Shown in pieces: positions 24,301 to 27,419 of a DNA stretch of 27,419 nt. The translations under genes and the position numbers were made by a program. This DNA comes from Gemmatimonadota bacterium (GTDB taxonomy: Bacteria > Latescibacterota > UBA2968 > UBA8231). A model generated the notes under the pieces. That model saw only the letters and a program-made list of their open reading frames with translations. It was not told where the DNA came from and did not search any database. Location: assembly GCA_028875335.1 (NCBI GenBank), contig JAPPEF010000085.1, positions 1 to 27,419 of the forward strand. The letters are read 5' to 3'. Each line of letters begins with the position of its first letter. Within the stretch, counting starts at the first letter, position 1.

Positions 24301-24382
24301 CGTGGCGGCGGGGATCTACTTCTACCGCCTCCAAGCCGGTGGAAAGTTCCTCGCAGTCGACAAGATGCTGTTGCTCAGATAG
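21368..24382 (+). CDS. Secreted Calx-beta repeat protein with FlgD/T9SS-like C-terminal sorting domain
   Basis: A 1004-residue exported protein. A signal peptide spans residues 1-21 (LLLWLVALGWASEVGA). Around six Calx-beta-type domains follow, each marked by an (R)EDAGxTEIxVTATLDG-like strand near residues 38, 182, 321, 452, 680 and 796. They share acidic loops (DNDEVDGD, DDEDEGNE) that in this family bind Ca2+. A putative Ig/cadherin-like domain sits at about 577-664 (GDGDLTYSVSSTLPAGLSFD). The C-terminus from about residue 915 is a sorting domain: YPNPFNPTTTIKYALP, then GIYFYRLQAGGKF, ending KMLLLR. It closely parallels the end of the protein at 2032-4467. The likely role is a calcium-stabilised surface adhesin or matrix protein exported across the outer membrane. 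AAAGGAGG lies 7 nt before the ATG. No catalytic domain is visible. Confidence 0.87.
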   Translation: MIRTQLLLWLVALGWASEVGADIKLTLKHGYSPQDTVFVREDAGETEIEVTARNYADDQIETVEKDIYVTLEIESPESCDFRLNSRYRLTLPTLIIPAGKSAATGTITFIPIDDDRKGNDAHDEGEGACDDPTKNDPSDGDDLVLQITGNAGVHTVAPGPLLRLIDDDKASTNIALSVSKSALSKEADATHIVVRAELNGRVLTMPLTFNLGIQAAPDHAVRDVDYTATNLGRITIPKNKASGQTTITITPKNKGTGIIRLVGKRDPNATLDAEVPLNVIDLDGKSATNQRGDRITIGHRQIELKDPPAAAIKGLTASPNAIREDQGPTDIALTVELQDTLAADAKVLFTMAAHVDDISDNDALNAFLSDAEPAVRDAHYTATIGSLTIQQGETVGTTALTLTPIDNERVNAARAFKLTAKVGTALMNAAIKITDDETTSEHITLEVSHNELREDAGETEIAVTATLDGKVLAKDVTVVLALDTSDAATATHDIDYISLLRSVTIPAGQAQGSQTISITPKDDGIEDADEKIILKAMKNPKNDEKKEIAVGTATIALKDTGAWAAVSPTGDTTPAFVENQSDISVAVGKAMRPLELPPATGDGDLTYSVSSTLPAGLSFDRVTRTIDGTPTSVGTATIIYTVIDGDEAKPESEAMTFKIAVVEAPPPVVAVASVTSTHSSLREDGKTTEITLTATLAAAAPAAETIYFTIAAPTQGTAAVRDADYSAVLEGSVPIAAGATQATTTLRLTPFDNDEVDGDTFLGVQATASGGSAQTDIKIDDDETASTSIALSVNPHTVQEGAGQTEITITATLDGKALPQDAAVKLSIDAASSAQRDLDYSALFDPLLVIPADSIAGAVSLFINPIADDEDEGNETIALNSAIEGLAGGSATITLTDAEIPSLASAKGVSPPLTFESHNYPNPFNPTTTIKYALPTAMDVELTVYNAVGQAVRTLVAEYQSTGHYGVEWDATDDSGHSVAAGIYFYRLQAGGKFLAVDKMLLLR

Positions 24383-24419
24383 CACACTCCGGCCGCTTTG
24401 CCGGGACAAACGGGAAGCT

Positions 24420-24456
24420 CGCGCCCCACCGACTAGGCCGCGGTCGATGGGGCGCG
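24420..24456. repeat. GC-rich hairpin downstream of the Calx-beta gene
   Basis: CGCGCCCCA (24420-24428) pairs perfectly with TGGGGCGCG (24448-24456). Inside, CGAC (24430-24433) pairs with GTCG (24443-24446) after one mismatch. It lies 38 nt after the stop codon, where a terminator is expected, but no T-tract follows. It may be a Rho-assisted 3' end or another structured element. The rest of the 254-bp gap to the next gene holds only a small 7-bp hairpin (24598-24615) near the next start. Confidence 0.45.
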
Positions 24457-24636
24457 GGCCAAGAGCCCAAGCGGCTTGCACGGCGTTGAGCACTTCGGCT
24501 CCGTTTACCAGCTTGCTCCCAGCCCTACGCGCAGCCGCCGTGCTCGGTTGCCCCCCGTTGGCGCAACTCCTAAATTATTAATCTATATACGCAACGCGGT
24601 CGCCTACCGGCGGCCACGAAATAAAAGGTACCTAGC

Positions 24637-26295
24637 TTGATCTCCCCTACAAACGACGCGCTCGTCGCACGCTGGCAGCACGAAACTGCTCCCCTCTTGC
24701 CGCTTCTGCACGCCTTCCACGACCGCGACGGCTATTTGTCGGAAGAAGCTCTCAGGGCTGTATCAACGGGCTTGAAAGTCCCCCTCGCCGAGCTTTTCGC
24801 CACCGTCACCTTTTACCACCACTTCGCCCGCCAAGCGCCCGGCCAAAGCGCCCCGCGCGTCTGCACCGGCCCAATATGCGCGCTGCGCGGAGCCGACGCA
24901 CTCTGCGCCAGCCTCGCTGGTGCCACGCCCATGCCGTGCGCCGGCCGCTGCGACGATCCCATTCCGGTCATAAAAGGCGATCAAGTGCTGGTCGGAACCA
25001 ACGCGGAGGCCCTTGCACCTAGCCCCTCGCCCCTGCCCGTGCCCAATCCCGGCGGGTACGAGGAATGCGTCTTTGCCGACATCCGCACTCCGTGCCGCGC
25101 CACCCTGTCCGGCTATCGCCGAAGCGGTGGATACCAAGCACTGCAACAAGCCCTCGCCGGGGAACCTGCCGAGTTGGTAGCCCTCATTGCCGATAGCCAA
25201 CTCGCTGGTCGGGGCGGCGCGGGCTTTCCCACCGGCCAGAAGTGGCAGGCCGTCGCCGAGGCCCCGGGCGCGCCCAAAACCGTCGTCTGTAATGCCGACG
25301 AGGGCGAGCCGGGCTGCTTTAAGGACCGAGCCCTCCTCGAATTGGACCCACACGCGGTCATCGAAGGCATGCTCCTCGCCGCGTACGCCACCGGCGCTAC
25401 CCGCGCCTTTATCTATCTGCGCTACGAATACCCGGAAATCAACGCCATCCTCGCCAACGCCCTAGCCGAAGCCCGCGCCGCCAACCTGATCGGCGAACAC
25501 ATTCTCGGCAGCGACTTCTCTTGTGAACTCCACATCCGTCGCGGCGCTGGCGCGTACATCTGCGGCGAGGAAGGCTCGTTGCTCAACAGCCTCGAAGGCA
25601 AACACCCCTATCCGCGCAATCGCCCTCCCTTCCCGGTGACGCACGGTTTTGAAGACTTGCCCACGGCCGTCAACAACGTCGAGACTTTGGCCTCAGTGCC
25701 CCAGATCGTACGGCGCGGTGCAGCGTGGTATCGCTCGCTGGGCCTCGACGGCCATCCAGGCACCAAGGTCATCAGCCTCTCGGGCGACGTGCAGCGGCCG
25801 GGCAACTACGAAGTCCCCTTTGGCCTGCCCCTCAACACCTTGCTTCACGAGTGGGCCGGCGGGCCGGGACTAGGCCGTCAGATCCAAGCCGTTACTATGG
25901 CCGGCATCTCGGGCGGCTTTCTCGCCGGCGACGATCTCGACGTCACCCTCGATGAGCCGGCGATCCGCGCTCGCGGCTCTATGCTCGGCGCGGGCGGCAT
26001 CATGGCCTTTGACGACCGCCGCGACATAGTAGATATTGCCCGTCAAGCCATGGCCTTTTTTGCCGAGGAATCCTGCGGCAAGTGCTTCCCCTGCCGCATC
26101 GGCACCCAGCGGCTGACCGAGCGGCTTGATGGCGAAGGGCCTGCGGACCTAGCAACTTGGCGTTCCGAAGTAACAGACATCGGCGACGTCATGAAGTCCA
26201 CCAGCGCCTGCGGCCTCGGCATGGCCGCCCCCTTTATCACCGACAGTCTCCTCAAGTACTTTCCAGACCAAGTAGCCCAGCGCGTCTGCGCTTGA
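24637..26295 (+). CDS. Fused NuoE-NuoF-like NADH-binding subunit of formate dehydrogenase
   Basis: A 552-residue fusion. Residues 1-125 are a NuoE-like thioredoxin-fold domain with the [2Fe-2S] ligands Cys76, Cys81, Cys101 and Cys105 (C-x4-C...C-x3-C). Residues about 145-550 are NuoF-like. They carry the NADH motif GRGGAGFPTGQKW (191-203), the FMN motif NADEGEPGCFKDR (219-231), GAGAYICGEEGSLLNSLEG, and a [4Fe-4S] site SCGKCFPC (Cys480, 483, 486) with Cys525 (STSACGLG). Such modules carry electrons between formate or hydrogen catalytic subunits and NAD+. The next gene, 19 nt downstream, is a formate dehydrogenase alpha subunit, so this is the soluble diaphorase part (FdsBG- or HoxF-like) rather than complex I. 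The start is TTG, with AAAGG 8 nt upstream; no better ATG exists. No Nuo membrane genes are present. Confidence 0.92.
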   Translation: MISPTNDALVARWQHETAPLLPLLHAFHDRDGYLSEEALRAVSTGLKVPLAELFATVTFYHHFARQAPGQSAPRVCTGPICALRGADALCASLAGATPMPCAGRCDDPIPVIKGDQVLVGTNAEALAPSPSPLPVPNPGGYEECVFADIRTPCRATLSGYRRSGGYQALQQALAGEPAELVALIADSQLAGRGGAGFPTGQKWQAVAEAPGAPKTVVCNADEGEPGCFKDRALLELDPHAVIEGMLLAAYATGATRAFIYLRYEYPEINAILANALAEARAANLIGEHILGSDFSCELHIRRGAGAYICGEEGSLLNSLEGKHPYPRNRPPFPVTHGFEDLPTAVNNVETLASVPQIVRRGAAWYRSLGLDGHPGTKVISLSGDVQRPGNYEVPFGLPLNTLLHEWAGGPGLGRQIQAVTMAGISGGFLAGDDLDVTLDEPAIRARGSMLGAGGIMAFDDRRDIVDIARQAMAFFAEESCGKCFPCRIGTQRLTERLDGEGPADLATWRSEVTDIGDVMKSTSACGLGMAAPFITDSLLKYFPDQVAQRVCA

Positions 26296-26314
26296 ACGAG
26301 AGCCTTACCATACC

Positions 26315-27419
26315 ATGAATACCAATGGGAAACCCCACACCCTGACCTTAGACGGCGAAGAAGTCTCCTTTGCTCCTGGCGAGACCCTCTACGAGGTCGC
26401 CCAACGCCATCGCCGCGACGTTCCCACCCTCTGCTACGATCCGCGCCTAGAATCTTTTGGGGCCTGTCGGCTCTGCGTGGTCGAAGTCGAAGGAGCGCGC
26501 AATCCAGTCGCCTCCTGCACGTCGCAAGCTGTACCCGGCATGGTCGTCAAAACATCGACTGCGGCCATCGAAAAGCACCGCAAGACGCTGCTAGAAATGG
26601 TCGTCTCGGAAAACCGCGAAGTCGAGGTGGATCCCCTGCGCGGATACGCTTCGCAAGAGCTAACCGACCTCGCCGATCGCTACCAAGCCCGCTCCGGCCG
26701 CTTCCAAGGCGCGCAATCGGGCCAAGCGCATCCCACCGACGACAACCCCTTCATCTTGCGCGACTACGACTTGTGCATCTCGTGCAACCGCTGCGTCCGC
26801 GTCTGCGCCGAGCAGGAAGGCGACCACGCCATTGCCGCGATGGGGCGCGGCTTCCACAAGCAGATCACCACCGAATTCAATGGCCTGCTCAAGGATTCGT
26901 CCTGCACCTTCTGCGGCCAATGCGTCCAGACCTGCCCCACTGGTGCCCTCGCCGACAAAAAAGCCCTACGCGCCGCCGACCTGCCCGGCGAGATCGAAAA
27001 AACCCGCTCGGTCTGCCCGTACTGCGGCGTTGGCTGCTCAGTGGATCTGCTGTCCAAAGAGGATAAACTCGTCGGCATCCAACCGGCAATGGACGGCCCG
27101 GCCAACGAGGGCGCGCTGTGCATCAAGGGCCAGTTTGCCTTTGACTTCGTCCAGCACCGCGACCGGCTCGCACAGCCTTTAGTCCGCGGCGAGGACGGCC
27201 AGCTTCACCCCACCGATTGGGACACCGCGCTCGACCGCGCTGCCCAAGGCTTCGCCAAGGTGCTCGCCGAGCACGGCCGCCACGCCATCTACGGCGTCGC
27301 CTCCGGCCGCACGCCTTCAGAAGCCAACTACTGCCTACAGAAGTTCATCCGCCGAGGCTACGGCACGCACTACATAGACAACTGTAGCCGTGCCTGACAC
27401 GCCCCTACGGTTGCCGGTC
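26315..27419 (+). CDS. NAD-linked formate dehydrogenase alpha subunit, selenocysteine-containing, partial at right edge
   Basis: The frame reads 360 residues, then a TGA at 27395-27397, then HAPTVAG to the window end. Around the TGA the protein reads NCSRA-[TGA]-HAPTVAG. This is the formate dehydrogenase active site, where the metal ligand is Cys or selenocysteine, so the TGA is best read as Sec361 and the gene continues past the window. N-terminal cofactor sites are a [2Fe-2S] (Cys40, 51, 54, 68), two ferredoxin [4Fe-4S] clusters (Cys154, 157, 160, 164 and Cys197, 200, 203, 207) and the proximal [4Fe-4S] of the molybdopterin domain (Cys234, 237, 241, 269), then Lys271. The NuoG-type His-Cys cluster seems absent: no cysteines occur between residues 69 and 153. 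The enzyme oxidises formate (or reduces CO2) at a bis-MGD Mo/W centre and passes electrons to the upstream NuoEF-like subunit. The ribosome-binding site is weak. Truncation at a true stop is the alternative. Confidence 0.85.
27395..27419 (+). promoter_or_regulatory. UGA selenocysteine codon and 5' part of a probable bacterial SECIS element
   Basis: The TGA is followed by CAC GCC CCT ACG GTT GCC GGT C, where the window stops. From memory, the E. coli fdhF SECIS reads UGA-CAC-GGC-CCA-UCG-GUU-GCA-GGU-C in the same register, with SelB contacting the GGU-containing apical loop. The window sequence matches most of these positions, including CGGTTGC and GGTC at equal distance from the TGA. The 3' arm lies outside the window, so the fold cannot be completed. 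Confidence 0.7.

Noticed and set aside
27395..27397. Taking the TGA as a genuine stop or a frameshift-inactivated gene
   Set aside because: The same frame continues the active-site motif on both sides of the TGA and the position is the known Cys/Sec site, so recoding is the simpler reading. It still needs the downstream sequence.

Overview
This window looks like a metagenome-derived chromosome segment from an uncultured bacterium of the FCB/PVC neighbourhood. Latescibacterota fits best, with Poribacteria or KSB1-like lineages as alternatives. The clues are two large secreted proteins ending in a YPNPFN...KLLLL-type (FlgD-like, T9SS-style) sorting domain, leucine-rich-repeat modules with an IPDAKLHAAIA cap, several phytanoyl-CoA-dioxygenase-like (PhyH) proteins and several Gfo/Idh/MocA oxidoreductases. 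This placement is inferred from gene content only; no rRNA or marker gene is present.

Region 1 (1-7185, all minus strand) is a tight five-gene run. In transcription order it holds a Gfo/Idh/MocA protein without the usual catalytic lysine, a TIM-barrel glycosidase-like protein, a secreted C39-like cysteine-peptidase protein with two duplicated beta modules and a sorting domain, an NhaC-type Na+/H+ antiporter, and the start of a PhyH dioxygenase cut by the window edge. Region 2 (7186-9020, plus) has a DUF5069-like gene with a consensus-like promoter overlapped by a 16-bp near-palindrome, a strong terminator, and an M20 (ArgE/DapE-type) metallohydrolase.

Region 3 (13433 down to 9105, minus) is a threonine-pathway operon: homoserine dehydrogenase, a phosphoglycerate-mutase-like protein of the family proposed to act as homoserine kinase, and aspartate-semialdehyde dehydrogenase. 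A second PhyH dioxygenase follows 14 nt later. Region 4 (13582-17413) holds a small conserved protein, a polysaccharide flippase, a canonical Gfo/Idh/MocA oxidoreductase behind a near-consensus sigma-70 promoter, a thioredoxin-reductase-like FAD protein without the NADPH domain, and a small coiled-coil membrane protein. Region 5 (17486-24382) encodes two giant exported proteins: an LRR lipoprotein with a C-terminal HExxH metallopeptidase, and a Calx-beta-rich adhesin-like protein with the sorting domain. A 627-bp gene-free stretch separates them.

Region 6 (24637 to the right edge) encodes an NAD+-linked formate dehydrogenase: a fused NuoE-NuoF diaphorase subunit and the catalytic alpha subunit. 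The alpha frame appears to end at a TGA at 27395-27397. That TGA sits exactly at the active-site Cys/Sec position (NCSRA-stop-HAPTVAG), and the following bases resemble the start of a bacterial SECIS hairpin. I therefore read it as a selenocysteine codon and the gene as running off the window. This is the most striking observation here.
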